Shown here: positions 10,587 through 21,309 of the stretch, one piece after another | How positions within the stretch are numbered: the first letter of the stretch is position 1 | Layout: every line of letters starts with the position of its first letter | Assembly (NCBI GenBank): GCA_022494885.1 | Contig: JAGVSM010003544.1 | Coordinates: 1-64,000, forward strand | Source: Micrasema longulum | Lineage: Eukaryota > Arthropoda > Insecta > Trichoptera > Brachycentridae | Reading direction: 5' to 3' | Length of the DNA stretch: 64,000 nt | Notes under the pieces: model-generated | Told to the model about the DNA's origin: nothing | What the model saw: the letters and a program-made list of their open reading frames with translations, nothing else | Databases searched by the model: none | Translations under genes and position numbers: made by a program

Positions 10587-11255
10587 GAATTGGCTCCTCA
10601 TCCAGGGGTAAAGAGGGCTGGGGAGGGAGGCGGCCGCGGAAGGAGGCGGTTGTTGCTGGTGGATGGGAGGCTGTTGGTGCGGGGGCTGCTGGTGGAGGGG
10701 CATCTGGGTCTGCTGCGGAGGCATCTCCTCCACGCCGCCCGCGTACATCATGTGGTGCTGTTGCTGCTGCTGCTGCATCTGGTGCGGAACCATGTGGTGC
10801 GCGGGGTGGCCGAGGTGCGGCTGCAGGTGCCCCATGTGCTGGCCCATGGAGGCCTGCTGGCTCTGGTCGAGCGGCGGGCTGCCCGGGTGGCCGGCGGCCG
10901 CCTGCAGCTTGCAGCTGGCGTACACCACGGGCGCCTGGTGCCCGTTGGGCGGCCCGTACGCGTCCTTCTGCATGTGCATACCCGGGCTGTCGGGGCGGTA
11001 GCCGTTCTGCTCCATCTGGCCGTAGTAGCGCGGGTCCATGCGATCGTAGGGCGGGAAGCGCGGGTAGGGCGGCTGCCCGGGCTGGCTGGGCGGCCCGTAG
11101 TGGTGCGGCGCGGCGGGGCGCAGCGCCGACGGGTCGCAGCCGCCCTCGGGCAGCTCGGCGCCGCCCGCGTACTGCTGCGGGTGCTCGTGCCGCATATCCG
11201 GCATGTACGAGTTGGCGAAGTACGACGACATGCTGTCGCAATTGTTCGCGCTCAT
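10586..11255 (-). CDS. Antp: Antennapedia homeotic protein, N-terminal coding exon (partial gene)
   Basis: Hox transcription factor specifying thoracic identity; acts in the nucleus with Extradenticle and Homothorax. The exon encodes 223 residues plus one base. Visible Antp hallmarks, in order: the N-terminal block with SSYFANSYM (10-18), PYPRFPPYDRM (63-73), YRPDSP (86-91), PVVYASCKLQAA (109-120), a Q/H-rich 'opa' tract (~158-168), Q/P-rich repeats, and LYPWMRSQF (215-223), whose YPWM binds Extradenticle. The homeodomain is encoded by the next exon, outside the window. The start is the first in-frame Met after an in-frame TAG at 11313-11315. Codon use is very GC-rich against AT-rich surroundings. 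Overlapping frames on both strands are shadows of this exon. The conserved blocks favour Antp over Scr, Ubx or ftz. Confidence 0.96.
10758..10776 (-). repeat. CAG/CTG microsatellite encoding polyglutamine
   Basis: An imperfect (CTG)n run on the plus strand encodes the glutamine run of the Antp exon. This is the usual opa repeat of insect Hox genes and a likely site of length polymorphism. Confidence 0.8.
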
Positions 11256-11484
11256 GATGATCCACGCGGAGCGCTCGATCGGAACTAAACCAGTGGCATC
11301 GACGTGCCACCACTAGAATCTAACTCGACACTCGTTCCTAGAATCTTACTGGGAACTGGCACCTTTCGATAAACTAGATCACAATCCCACTGACACAATA
11401 ATCTTACCACTAATACGTATTGTAGTTATCACTTTTCACTCCGATCACTTGGGAAGCTTCACCGTAGTGATTCTGTTTGATTTC
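11256..11484 (-). other. Antp: Antp 5' untranslated part of the coding exon, with a short uORF
   Basis: The sequence between the acceptor and the ATG is 229 bases. It contains a minimal upstream ORF (ATG CCA CTG GTT TAG, plus-strand 11285-11299) out of frame with the main start and 29 bases before it. It also contains internal GTAAG sequences ('gtggtaagatta' and 'cccagtaagatt', minus strand) that could act as alternative donors. Antp mRNAs in Drosophila have long, translationally regulated leaders; extending that to this species is inference. Confidence 0.75.
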
Positions 11485-11510
11485 CTGAAACAAAAAAAAA
11501 ACACTTCTTA
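11485..11510 (-). other. Antp: 3' splice site (acceptor) of the Antp coding exon
   Basis: The minus strand reads a run of ten T, then GTTTCAG, then GAAATC. It is a strong polypyrimidine tract and AG, with no competing AG within 15 bases. The exon therefore starts at 11484. Confidence 0.85.
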
Positions 11511-11529
11511 ATAAAAAGCACTTCATCAA

Positions 11530-11822
11530 AAGGAATCAGGAAATTAGACGCCGAACAAAGGTTATTGATATCGCAGAAAAAATGGGAACACAAAATTGGT
11601 AGTGGGAGATAAGAAATTTATAGGTGGACCCTAAGAATACTGAATGGAGACTGAAAAGGAAGGTAGTGAGATAACAAAGAAGATGGCCCAATATCGAAAT
11701 TGAGCTCGTAGGACATGGGTAGAAACACAGTGCCCGGGACAGAGAAACATGGAAAATATGGAAGAGGCTTATATTCAGCAGTGGAAACAAACGGGCTGTA
11801 GAGAAGGAAGAAGAAGAAGACT
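11530..11822 (+). mobile_element. Non-LTR retrotransposon C-terminal relic
   Basis: One frame reads NQEIRRRTKVIDIAEKMG, then a stop. Later frames give GHGW...TQCPGQRNMENMEEAYIQQW, and the copy ends in a GAA/GAAGAA microsatellite (11808-11820). The R-R-R-T-K-V and EAY-QQW motifs typify the C-terminus of insect endonuclease/reverse-transcriptase LINEs; relatives are at 21000-21180, 44560-44670 and 56300-56580. It is dead, in antisense orientation to Antp, and starts only ~50 bp from the Antp acceptor. Confidence 0.75.
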
Positions 11823-12940
11823 AACTATCAATCCAAAAATAAATACGTAGAATAAATTTAGGCGGATTTTTGAAAATCCTCTATAGTTGAATTCACACCA
11901 TTTCGCGTGCGATCTGAACAATACAGAAGTCACCAGAATGAGTGACATCGGTGCACTAACACGTGTTCGTGTTCGAGGACTTTTCGATAGTCTTGTCATA
12001 CACATCTCAAGTAGAACACACACATTAAAGTTATTACCGACCATTTATTCCAACAACCTGACCTGTGCGATTTTCGAGGACATTTTTTCCCGTCTTTGTC
12101 TATTCCGTCGAAACTATTGAGGTATAAGGGGGACAACATGTTACCATGTTTGTGCAATTAGAAGCACGTGGTTAGTCATTTCGCCGAAGTTTTTCCCTAG
12201 AAATGTGACAGTTGATGAAGCGTGAGAGACTGGAGAATGATGCCTCATCATAACATTAAACATACGTTACTGCATGACGTAAAATATTCTTCAAAACGAG
12301 ATGACGTAGGCATGCATCTACAAAACTCAATTTCTATACAACGTAACTAAATATTATTTTCATACTTTAAACAAATTTTGCTTTTTATTGGTATTATGAA
12401 ACACATTTTTCCCGTAATAGGATCCAGATTTAAAATTATGTATGTATAGTTTTTTTGAAAGTATACATTTTGAATTATTTTAATTTTTAAAAACTATTTA
12501 ATTTTTTTTATCCTTCCTAACCTTTTGTTCCTTAAGAAAATATTTGCACGTCAGAAAAAGTTAAGTTTTAATTTTATTTTTATTTTATAGTACCTACAAA
12601 ATGATTTTTTGTTAATTTCAATTTATTTATTTAATACGTCTATGTAAATTACAAAAATATACTCAAGGCATACATACACAAAAAAGCAATTTGAATGTGA
12701 TAAAATGTGAAAACGAAATTACCCAATAATTAGATTAAAAGAAAGCCATCCTCTCTGAACTTTCTTTCAGTAACACGAAAGATGTCGATATCCGAAGAGA
12801 TATTATATTTTATCTGTTGGGTTTCCTTGTTAAAAGTAAAAAAACAATTAATCAAAATAAAAAAAAACGATAATAAAATGTACCTCTAAATTATTTTTCA
12901 TAAATTAGCGTAAGTATAATTAAGCATCTGTACCTATCTT
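11822..12940. other. Intronic sequence, no recognised repeat
   Basis: It holds a modest-GC segment (11880-12130, with 'aacacgtgttcgtgttcg' around 11958) and then AT-rich sequence. Open frames on both strands at 11775-12120 have no family signature. Nothing else is seen. Confidence 0.45.
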
Positions 12941-12942
12941 TA

Positions 12943-12982
12943 TATATATACATCTATATATATATATATATATACATATATA
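12943..12982. repeat. (TA)n microsatellite
   Basis: An alternating TA tract interrupted by 'catc' and 'cata'. It is likely unstable in length. Confidence 0.85.
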
Positions 12983-13379
12983 ATTCTTCTGTACGTGTGA
13001 TGTCACTGAACTCCTTCTTAACGGCTAAATCGATTTACGTGCGATTTTCAGCGAAATGTAGATATTTGCGCTGTGCATGTTCGTAGATATTAAAATTTTC
13101 AATCGAATCTGTTGAAAAAAGATTATAAGCATAAAGACAAAAAAGCGACTTGTCAAACTTTAAGCTACTCTTCCGATCAATTACAAATTATGTCATTAGC
13201 ACGTTTGTCTTCTAGACCATCGATATAATATACGAACGAGAATATAGTAAGGTTTGATTTTTAGTATTCATAAACGCTCATTTTGACGCACATCCAAAGA
13301 ACTAAAATATCATGGATTCATATTTTCAATTATGGAATATTTTAGAAGCCATTTAGCAAAGTATTCATTTTGCATACAT

Positions 13380-13520
13380 TTTAGGGTTCCGACCGAAACT
13401 CGAACCCCAAACCACACAAGACTGCCGAAGGGCTACGCATCATTAGCGAAAAATAATGAACAAATGAGGAACTGTGATTGGCTGCTGAAACGAAAAAAAT
13501 GGCCGCCTTTTCCATAAATA
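13380..13520. promoter_or_regulatory. Candidate element: CCAAT box next to PHO/YY1-like site
   Basis: GATTGG (CCAAT on minus) is at 13476-13481 and ATGGCCGCC at 13499-13507, within a locally GC-richer, repeat-free stretch. ATGGC with flanking GC is the core bound by Pleiohomeotic/YY1, which recruits Polycomb complexes at Hox loci. This is motif inspection only. Confidence 0.25.
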
Positions 13521-14297
13521 CATAAATAGAAATGACAAGAAATAAGTTTTGAAATATTTTTTTAAGGAATAAATCTTTATAAATACAGATTTTTGTCCGC
13601 TACGCATTACTATTAATTAGCGCATTTTAGTACCATAGTAAAAAATAAAAATAATGTATGTAAGAATAATTTCTTTCATAACCGAGAAAAAAACATATAC
13701 GTACAATAAATGAAGCAATCAAAACGATTTTAAATAATGTTTTGTAAAACAGTTTTGTTTATAAGTAAAAAGCTTGTTTATTTCTTGTTAAATTGGATCT
13801 TTTATTTATTTTGTTCATTTTTATTGCTTTTATTTTTTCTACACAATTTTAAAATTACGAATATTAAGCGTCAAACAGTACATTTTCATTCCATATTTAT
13901 AATTTGCTTGTCCGCATTTGTGTTTAGTCTGTTTATTTATATGTAATAAAAACAAATAATAAAATAAAAACGAGCATTTATGTCTTTCCTGTCCCGGTAA
14001 TAAATCTGTTAATGTTTGAATTCAATTTGTCTTTTTTTGAAAAATATAGTCTGTTATGTTTTGCCGACATTTTTATTTTTAAACTGGAACGATATTTGGA
14101 ATTCGCAACTCTTTTGTTTAATTTTATTTTCTCTGGTTTTGACACAAAGACTGCTGCGCTCTGGCGGTGGCGAGGCACATTACTCAATTTCAAAATTAGA
14201 ACGCGGTAACCCACACTAACACACACGTATGTAAATATATACACTATTGTACACATTCCCTTTAATATTTCTGTTTAAAAAATATATTTTTTTTAAT
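13520..14297. other. AT-rich sequence, no recognised feature
   Basis: Overlapping short frames on both strands around 13978-14256 have no recognisable domains. I see no repeat matches. Confidence 0.45.
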
Positions 14298-14370
14298 CTC
14301 TCATAGTATAGCGGTTAGCGCATTTGAATATTGTGAAAAAGGTTCCGGATTCAAATCCTGACAAGATAAT
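14298..14370 (+). repeat. tRNA-like SINE head (Asp-tRNA-like)
   Basis: 'atagtatagcggttagcgca' resembles the 5' half of tRNA-Asp, and 'ggttccggattcaaatcctg' is a B-box/T-arm-like segment. The anticodon arm does not pair well, so it is read as a SINE or tRNA pseudogene. Confidence 0.5.
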
Positions 14371-14469
14371 ATATTTCATGTACGAGTATTTGTATTATTT
14401 TATTGTATTCTCTGAATTACAATTTGAATTGTAAACTTTCATTGGATAGCAACAGAATGAACGGAGCAC

Positions 14470-14630
14470 TAAGTACAGTAATTGCCAATAAAATATGTCA
14501 ATCGAAGCTAGACTGGCAGTGCACAATGGAGTTTTAGTCCCAAAATTTATATACGGAAGTGAAACATGGAACTGGCAGAAGAAGGATGAAAGCAGAGTGA
14601 ATGCGATCTCTAAGACGAATGTATGGGAAA
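14470..14630 (+). mobile_element. RTE/Proto2-like LINE relic, 5' half of an interrupted copy
   Basis: The frame reads SIEARLAVHNGVLVPKFIYG then SETWNWQKKDESRVNA, the typical block after the reverse transcriptase in RTE/Proto2-like elements (YGSETW motif). Its continuation resumes at 15060, the middle being displaced by other sequence. Confidence 0.8.
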
Positions 14631-14631
14631 T

Positions 14632-15000
14632 ATATATTTATTTAATTCGATTCAATTCAATTAAATTAATTAATTTAAAAATAATATGTGCATTACAAAT
14701 ATACATTCAAGACATACAAATTATAAAAAAAGAAAAAAGGTACATGAAAAAGACTCATGTCATAGTAGTAAAAGAATCCTGCTCCGGAAAACTCATTCGT
14801 ATACATGGAACAGATATATCCAGAGCGATGTTGTTCAGCATAGCGGTAGCCTTTCCAACAGGCATAACCATCAGCAAATCGGTCCTGTATCTCGGAATAT
14901 GAAACAATCTATGCCAAAGCTGTCTTAGGTAATTATCAGGAACATACAACTGATGCTTGCCATAATCTCAGGATAATCGACCATAACGCGCAACAATAGA
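14632..15000 (-). mobile_element. Insertion splitting the RTE-like copy (unclassified, probably a LINE 3' end)
   Basis: It begins with 'tttatttaattcgattcaat', like poly(T)/TTTATT heads of minus-strand LINE tails elsewhere (25588, 38998), and separates two halves of the Proto2-like relic. The minus-strand open frame 14755-14949 is uninterrupted but has no motif I can name. Confidence 0.45.
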
Positions 15001-15059
15001 TGAACATGTGTAGTCAAATACACATTCCTTCTAGTCTCTAAACAGTTGCAGCCAAGCAT

Positions 15060-15425
15060 ACCCTGGAGAAACTTGGTCGGGTAGAGCCAAGGGTTACGAA
15101 TGATGAAATCAGGCGAGAGTGGAAATCAGAGTCAGGTATAATTGATAAGATTAAGAAAGGGTCTCTGAGATGGTTTGGTCACGTAGAACGAATGGATGAC
15201 GGAAGAATGGTAAAACAGGTAGATATATACAGCGAGGGTTAATGGTAACGTGATACGCGGACGACCGAGGAAGACGTGGCATGATTCGATTAACCAAAAT
15301 CTTAGGTCTGGTCGTGACAAAAGCAGGTAGAACCGAAAGGCATGTATGACAAAATGTATGAATGTGGAAGAAGCTAGGAATGTATGCCAGGACGCGTGTA
15401 ACGGTTCATACTTTCTGCCTACTTT
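15060..15425 (+). mobile_element. RTE/Proto2-like LINE relic, 3' half
   Basis: The frame reads LEKLGRVEPRVTNDEIRR..., then KSGIIDKIKKGSLRWFGHVE and RMDDGRMVKQV, then RGRPRKTWHDSINQN, and ends near 'taacggttcatactttctgc'. WFGHVERM and GRPRKTWHD are hallmark C-terminal motifs. It is nearly identical in order to 35785-36165, and frameshifted. Confidence 0.8.
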
Positions 15426-15866
15426 TAAACAAATTAAAAGTCTACAATAACACGTTTTTTTGCAATGAATCCTAATGCACTCATTATATTTTCTCTCATA
15501 GTAGGAACATTCATGAAATTTAAATGGCATATAACACCCCGTTTTCGTTACAGGGGTGAAACTTTTAATTTAATCAGAAGTATTTTTACATTACCATTTC
15601 TCTACGGAGTAAACTTTTGCACCGAATCCACGGGGGTTACTTTGCAACGAGATTCAATTTTTGCATTTACAGACTTAAATGCAGCGGACATAATTTTTAG
15701 GTAATATATATTTAAAAAGGGTGAGTTGTAAAAAAGGTGATGTTTTATAATACTATAGGACTGAGACGAACACATTTAACTAATTAACTGAAAACGACCC
15801 ATGTTCTCGTGGAAGTGTCATGCACTCTAGATGAGGGGGTCTTAAGTTTCCTTATTTTTGTTTTAG

Positions 15867-16040
15867 TCAGCCTCGTGGTGTAATGGTCAGCACGTTTGAC
15901 TATCGTGCAAGAGGTCTCGGGTTCTGAAGACTGATCATTTTACCTTCACGTATCAAAAATTATCAAGATACGCTGCAATTGGTGTACCAATGCAGTGCAA
16001 TATTAGGTGCGGAAAAGGAATGATCGTGATGATACTTAAT
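15867..16040 (+). mobile_element. SINE (family 1) with internal deletion
   Basis: The head 'gcctcgtggtgtaatggtca' up to 'gaggtctcgggttc' is joined directly to the distal body 'gaagactgatcattttacct', so ~95 bp between B box and body are missing. The 3' part 'accaatgcagtgc' and an ATG-rich end are present. Confidence 0.8.
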
Positions 16041-16146
16041 TATTTATTTAATTATTTTTTATTATATTATAAACAATATAAATAATCAAAATTATCTGTC
16101 CTCAATTTACCCATGCCGAGGACCCTTAACAACAGAGATGAAAATA

Positions 16147-16370
16147 ATCGAATAAATTTGCTGATCGAATGAATTTACTAATCGAATATATTTATTTATC
16201 GAATGAATTTACTAATCGAATGAATTTACCAATCGAATGAATTTACTAATCGAATGAATTTACTAATCGAAAGAATTTACTAATCGAATGGTTTCAGTCT
16301 TTCCTTCGAATGAATTTAGTAACTGAATGCACTCGATTATTCTTATTTGAATGAATCATCTCTACTTAAC
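16147..16370. repeat. 17-bp minisatellite
   Basis: The tandem unit tcgaatgaatttactaa occurs in about eight copies (16147-16290), five of them consecutive and nearly exact, with degenerate copies to ~16345. The array is flanked by 'agagatga' (16135) and 'tcatctct' (16365), an inverted pair. It is not a CRISPR: there are no spacers and the host is eukaryotic. Confidence 0.85.
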
Positions 16371-17030
16371 AACTTTTTTTTTTGCATTTGAGAACATACG
16401 GAAAGCAATTAAGGCAGTTTTAAAGACAACAAATTTATGATATTATTTAATTTCTGTAAACCTGCATTATTTATCTTATGTAAACGTAAAATAAAATAAC
16501 AAAAACATATTATAAACCATACGTTTAGGAAGCAGGTATTTCAATATTGGTTTGGGCGAATGAGAAATTTCATTTTACTTCTAACCACCTCTACTATCCA
16601 TTTTTTATAGCCGTTTTGAACGTTTTCTCGTTACTAATTGTTTTAATGAACCGTGGGTTATAAATTTGAATTGTATAATATCTAAAGTCGCTTTGTCCGA
16701 AAGTGGCGTGAGTTTGTATTTGTATTATTAAGTGGGAAAAGGCGATCATGTGAATTCTGTTTGTAATGAGTTAAAAATCCTTAATAACTTTTCAAATATT
16801 AAGGTTGGTTGTTTCATGTAAATCAAATGTTTGGCTTCGTTACTTTTTTTATATTGATAAAGGTATGCTGTATGTTATTTTGATGATGTTATTTTTTTGT
16901 ATAAAATCATTGTTGCACCATATTACTGTAGTACATTATTCGTCCCAACTCAACACAGAACTTTGGTCCTATGGAGTTGAGACTTGTGTCTTAACAATTG
17001 GATAGAATATTAATGGATCTTCTTATTTTA
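16370..17030. other. AT-rich sequence, no recognised feature
   Basis: No coding or repeat similarity is seen. Confidence 0.45.
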
Positions 17031-17355
17031 TCGCTGCTTTGTCAGGTCCCCCCAACGTTGGCAATCACTACAGTGAAATCATCTCAGTCCTGCGCTACTT
17101 TTATATTCTGCAGCCAGGACCACTGCCCACAGCTTATTGGATGTACTCGCCATAGTGATTCCTGGGAAAAGATGACCAGAGTGGTTTCTCGTTGCCTTCT
17201 CTGATGGAATTTTCGGTCGGGATTACCTCCCCTAGCTGGTTGATTCTGGTTCGGAGGCCCCAGAAACTAATCTTTCTTCCTCTCGATATCTGCTATGATC
17301 ACACCGTTATAAGTGTGATCCCATTGCCCAGTGTTCGTGACGTGGACGTTAACGA
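17030..17355 (+). repeat. Dispersed repeat, copy 1 of an inverted pair
   Basis: It is homologous to the reverse complement of 27600-27990: 'gaaatcatctcagtcc' region, 'cctgggaaaagatgaccaga', 'gtggtttctcgttgcct', 'gatcacaccgttat', 'gtgatcccattgccc' and 'gacgtggacg'. GC is higher than in its surroundings. No ORF or termini were identified, so the class is unknown. Confidence 0.75.
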
Positions 17356-17784
17356 GTTGGATTAGTCATAAATTTATAAAGTTTATTAATCCTGATGCTG
17401 AGATTTAAATTTAGGAACCCTTCGATAAAATCAAGAATGTTTTTAATCATTCGTTTGATGGTAATAGAATAAATTTTAATAAATGGTTAGAAATGCAATT
17501 ATATATGGACGAAAAATAAATAAACCAGCTTATGCTAGATCATATTTATCATTCTTTATCTCTATTGTAATACATATGTTAATATTAACAGCTTTTGAGG
17601 GTTTTATATCGAGTCCTTGATTAAATTTTGATCTTCAATCAATACTAGTATTGCAATCTACGGAGAAAATTGAAAGGCACAAATGAAAATCTGTTTTATC
17701 TGCCCATAGCAACAACATCAAACTTAAATTTGACAAAACTTGGGATTCATTACATTGGTCAACATGATTTTTGTCTCACGAGTA

Positions 17785-18035
17785 CCAATAAATGCACTTA
17801 ATGCAGTTTTTATCTAGTTTTCAAATACGTATTCGGAATTTCTCCAAACCATGGACAACACTCCAGGTTTCATGTACGTAAAACAGACGTTTCCTAAAAT
17901 GAGTAATGAAAAAATTAAATACGGATTATTTGTGGGTCCACAAATACAATCACTAATGCATGATGAAAAGTTTGAGGAACTATTCAGTCCATTGGAGAAT
18001 GGAGCTTGACAAGCATTCAAAAATGTTACTCGCAG
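17785..18035 (+). pseudogene. Relic of a repeat-associated protein-coding gene
   Basis: One plus-strand frame reads SEFLQTMDNTPGFMYVKQTF, then KIKYGLFVGPQIQSLMHDEK, FEELFSPLENGA, a stop, and QAFKNVTRSF, with a one-base slip before LGK-like sequence. The (E)G-x-F-x-GPQI...D..F...L...E...W..F..V...FLG pattern is one I associate with a multicopy coding family common in arthropod genomes, usually found as scattered fragments. A stop and a frameshift kill it. The attribution is from memory of the pattern and is moderate. Confidence 0.45.
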
Positions 18036-18639
18036 TTTCTAGGTAAGTATGAATGTTCAAATATCGTGCAATTAAGAATAGAGAAAATATTAAAATATTT
18101 GAAATTATAAATGCCTGTGTCTTGGAAAACTTGAGCGATGGGAAAAATTCTATCAGAATCACATATTTCTCTTTTTGAGATAAAAAAAGCTTTTTATTGT
18201 TGCCCAGTGTTGTGTCTTGTCTTACCCATCCAAATGTAAATTTAATTAAATTTTATAAATGTTTTCTGCCTACATTGACAATAGACATGATTTGAAAATA
18301 CATATACTTGTATGAATAGATATGTACACGAAATTCCTTTGTGGACGTCCTGCGTCATGCAGCATCCAAGGATCAAGAGATATCTAACCCTGTCGACCAT
18401 TGTATGATTGTCAGTCGAATACTACAAATACTATGCACTATGACGAACAGTGGTGTAGCGTGAGATTGACGTTGGTAATATTTATTTATTTATTTCATGA
18501 GAACTTACGGCTTATTAAATAAACACATTGTTTAAATATCGCAATTCCAATAAAACGCAGTAGCCATTTACATTTACAGTATTTAAAAGTAATACTTAAT
18601 ACGATGAAAATATTATCGACAAAAAACATAATATTGACT

Positions 18640-19245
18640 TGTTACTATTTATTCATTCATAAAATTTATAGCCTCAGCCAATTATCCGTGGTCTGGTCTC
18701 CATTCTATGTCAATCGCATAAATCACATTGAATCAGTCCAACATCGCTTGCTTCAAAAAATAGCGTGGATGCTTGGACTAGAGAGAGATAATTATTCTTA
18801 TGCGGAAATTGAGTCAATGTTAGATATTTCTAGTCTACAAAAACGTAGAACTAATATTGACTCCGTATATATGTTTGGCATACTAAATGGTATAATCGAT
18901 GTTCCATCATTACTGGGACAAGTAAAATTCAATATTCCGACTCGTAGATTGAGAAACAATGAAGTACTGTTCATCGATCTGCATAGAACAAACTATGGCC
19001 CTAATTCTCCAATGACCCGTTTTTGTTGTATTGTTAACTCAAGACAAGATCTGGACTTTTTTGGTTTTAGTTTACAACGATTTAAACGAGCACTAAGTAA
19101 ATAGTCCAGATCTTGTCTCGATGTCCCTTATGTTTGTCAATGCTTCTTTTCTTTTTTTAAATGTTTTAAACTATTCTTTTATTGTAAAATTAAACCCTTT
19201 AAATTGTAAACATGGATAATGTCCATTAATAAATAAATAAATAAC
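18640..19245 (+). mobile_element. Jockey-like LINE, 5'-truncated C-terminal part and 3' end
   Basis: The frame reads SQLSVVWSPFYVNRINHIES, VQHRLLQKIAW, then SLQKRRTNIDSVYMFGILNG, IIDVPSLLGQVKFNIPTRRL, and stops at 19102-19104. This matches the region after the RT palm in Jockey/CR1-group polymerases ('VWSP' and 'RR...D'). The 3' UTR ends 'gtccattaataaataaataa'. The frame is open for ~150 codons, so the copy is fairly young. A close copy lies at 51825-52249 (-). Confidence 0.85.
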
Positions 19246-20275
19246 AGTTACATGGAGAAACCTATATATGCAAGAAACTGAACAAAAAGAACTTAAACTT
19301 TGGAGCAAAGACAAACAAGGGCAATAAAATAATGGAATTCGATTTTTTCACAAACCTGATTAACATATAAAACTTTTAGTCAAACCATGCCATTTCATCT
19401 TTATTCCACACTATTTTAGTTGCGAAGAGATCTAATAAAAGCCGGAGGATCTATCCCAAAGTATTAATAGCTTTATTTTATTTAGTTGGGACTTATGTCT
19501 CAAATAATGTGTAATAAACTACACGTATGTAAATAATTAAATAAATAAATGTATTGAAAGCGCGGAAATTGTCATTTTTTGCGGTAGATTATTCAGGCTT
19601 AAGATGCATTTTTCTACTTATTTAATGATTTTAAAACTCTTTAAAGTTTGATTAAGCGCATGTTACGAGTTTATTGTTTTTGTGTTTAATGTGTATTTTA
19701 TTGGTATTGCATGCAATTGATGAAAAATATCAATATGTGTCTTTTTTTGGGGAATCCCGAGTAAGTAAGATTCGTCCTGACGTTTCGAATATCACTGTAG
19801 GAGCTAAGCTCAAAGTAAACTGTGTGTTTTATTAGGAAAATATACGTTTAATTATTAGTCATTTGTACCGTGTCGCAGTCGGCAGTGCGCACATTTTTGT
19901 AATGTGTAGTGCCGGGAACTATAGTGAGTTTGTGAAAATCTACGCACCTAATAAAAAATATGTTTATATCATTTTGAATGCGAGTACTTTTGTTTTTGAG
20001 TAAAATTTTTCATTGTCAACTATCAAAATAAATTAATTAATCTTACTACTCAGTTAAAATGTAGGTAGATAGTTGAAATCAAACAATTCTTAAAATACTT
20101 AGTTTTTTGTAAGGTTTGTTTAATTTGGGCGCATACATTCTTTATTTTTAAGTAATTTTCTATATAAAAACACAGGTAATATGTTGAGATGAAATTACAT
20201 ATTTTGAAAGATGTGTGCAGAAAGTATTGCTCTTCTTCAAAATGCTTTTAAATCCCCGTTTTTTCATGGATGTGT
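19245..20275. other. AT-rich sequence, no recognised feature
   Basis: A locally GC-richer patch at 19870-19930 ('gtgtcgcagtcggcagtgcg') stands out, without coding potential. Nothing else is seen. Confidence 0.4.
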
Positions 20276-20985
20276 AAAATAAATTCATTCATTATTCCAT
20301 GTCCGCTCACTAGTTGGGGCATATGATGTCTACAAAGATCCTCCAAGCATCTCTGTCGGCTGCCAGCTCCTGTACATCCTCTCAAGTCATGTTCGCGTTC
20401 CGTAGTTCTGACATGAACTGCCGACGAAGTGGACATCCAGGACGTCAAGAACCTGATGCCTTGTAAAGTAGGCAAGCGTGGTTAAGGCTCTTAGGAGGCA
20501 TCTGTAGCACATGGCCAAGCCAACCGTATCGCCTCCGCTTGGTGACAGTTGTCATCGGAGTTTGCTGCGTCCGTTCTCTTATTACTTCATTCCGCACAAA
20601 GCCAAACCACCGCACACCCAATATTCTTCTAAGACACCTATTTTCAAAACTCAAAATTTTGCTGCTTTGGGCCCTAGTGAGGTGCCACGATTCGCATCCG
20701 CAGAGTACAGGTGTTATGCAGGCGTTATACTATATAGGCGGCATTTGGTTTTCACTGAGTAAATATTTGATCTCTAGACAGCCTCCATACGATTGAATGT
20801 GGCGTCTGCTATTCCTAGCCGCCCTCCCAGTTCTTTTTGAAATATGCCATTTTCCGTAACATATACTCCCAGGTATTTGAAACTCTCGACCCCTTCGATG
20901 ACTTGGTTTGATTGTCAGGGGATTTAGGGCATCAAGGCATGAACTTACACAGTACATGGGTTTTGGGTGTAAAAGTAAAAAAAAC
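20275..20985 (-). mobile_element. RTE/BovB-like LINE relic (RT end to C-terminus)
   Basis: Minus-strand frames give, in order, VESFKYLGVYVTENGIFQKE, LGGRLGIADATFNRM, then SFENRCLRRILGVRWFGFVR, TVTKRRRYGWLGHVLQMPP, and RDAWR...ICPN near 20330. The F-K-Y-L-G motif after the RT, RRILGVRW, GWLGH and DRDAWR are characteristic of RTE-type elements. At least three frameshifts or stops are present. It is a second RTE lineage, distinct from the YGSETW/WFGHVERM copies. Confidence 0.85.
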
Positions 20986-20999
20986 ATAATATGTGCACG

Positions 21000-21180
21000 A
21001 AAAAGTTACAATTAAGGAAAAACGAGGTGTTGGTCACAAAAAAGATGGGTCGACGACATTGCCTCAATGACTAGTAGAGCATGGATAAAACAATCGAGGA
21101 CAAAAAGGAGTGAAAACGTTTGGAAAAGGCCTATATCCAGCAGTGAAGAGAATAAGGCTGAAGAAGAAAGAAAATGAATA
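21000..21180 (+). mobile_element. Non-LTR retrotransposon C-terminal relic
   Basis: 'agatgggtcgacgacatt' encodes RWVDDI and 'ggcctatatccagcagtg' encodes a decayed EAYIQQW-like end. It closes with GAAGAA. It is the same family as 11530-11822. Confidence 0.65.
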
Positions 21181-21309
21181 AAGTTAAGAAACTAGTTTAA
21201 ACAAAATACTTATTGTCTAAGCTTGTGCATTTGTAATTAAATGTTTATAACAAATTTCTATAACTCGTTAATTGTAAATTTTATAAAATGTTTTCATTTT
21301 GATTTTCAC

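Noticed and set aside
10582..11313. Long open frames overlapping the Antp exon (243 aa on minus in another frame; 232 and 112 aa on plus)
   Set aside because: They are shadows of GC-rich Antp codons: composition is Arg/Ala/Pro or Cys/Trp-biased and shows no domain, whereas the Antp frame has all conserved blocks and correct splice borders.
14495..14902. 135-codon ORF as one protein
   Set aside because: Only its first ~45 codons match an RTE-like element; the rest is read through an unrelated insertion.
16147..16345. CRISPR-like array
   Set aside because: The units are directly tandem, without unique spacers, and the genome is eukaryotic.
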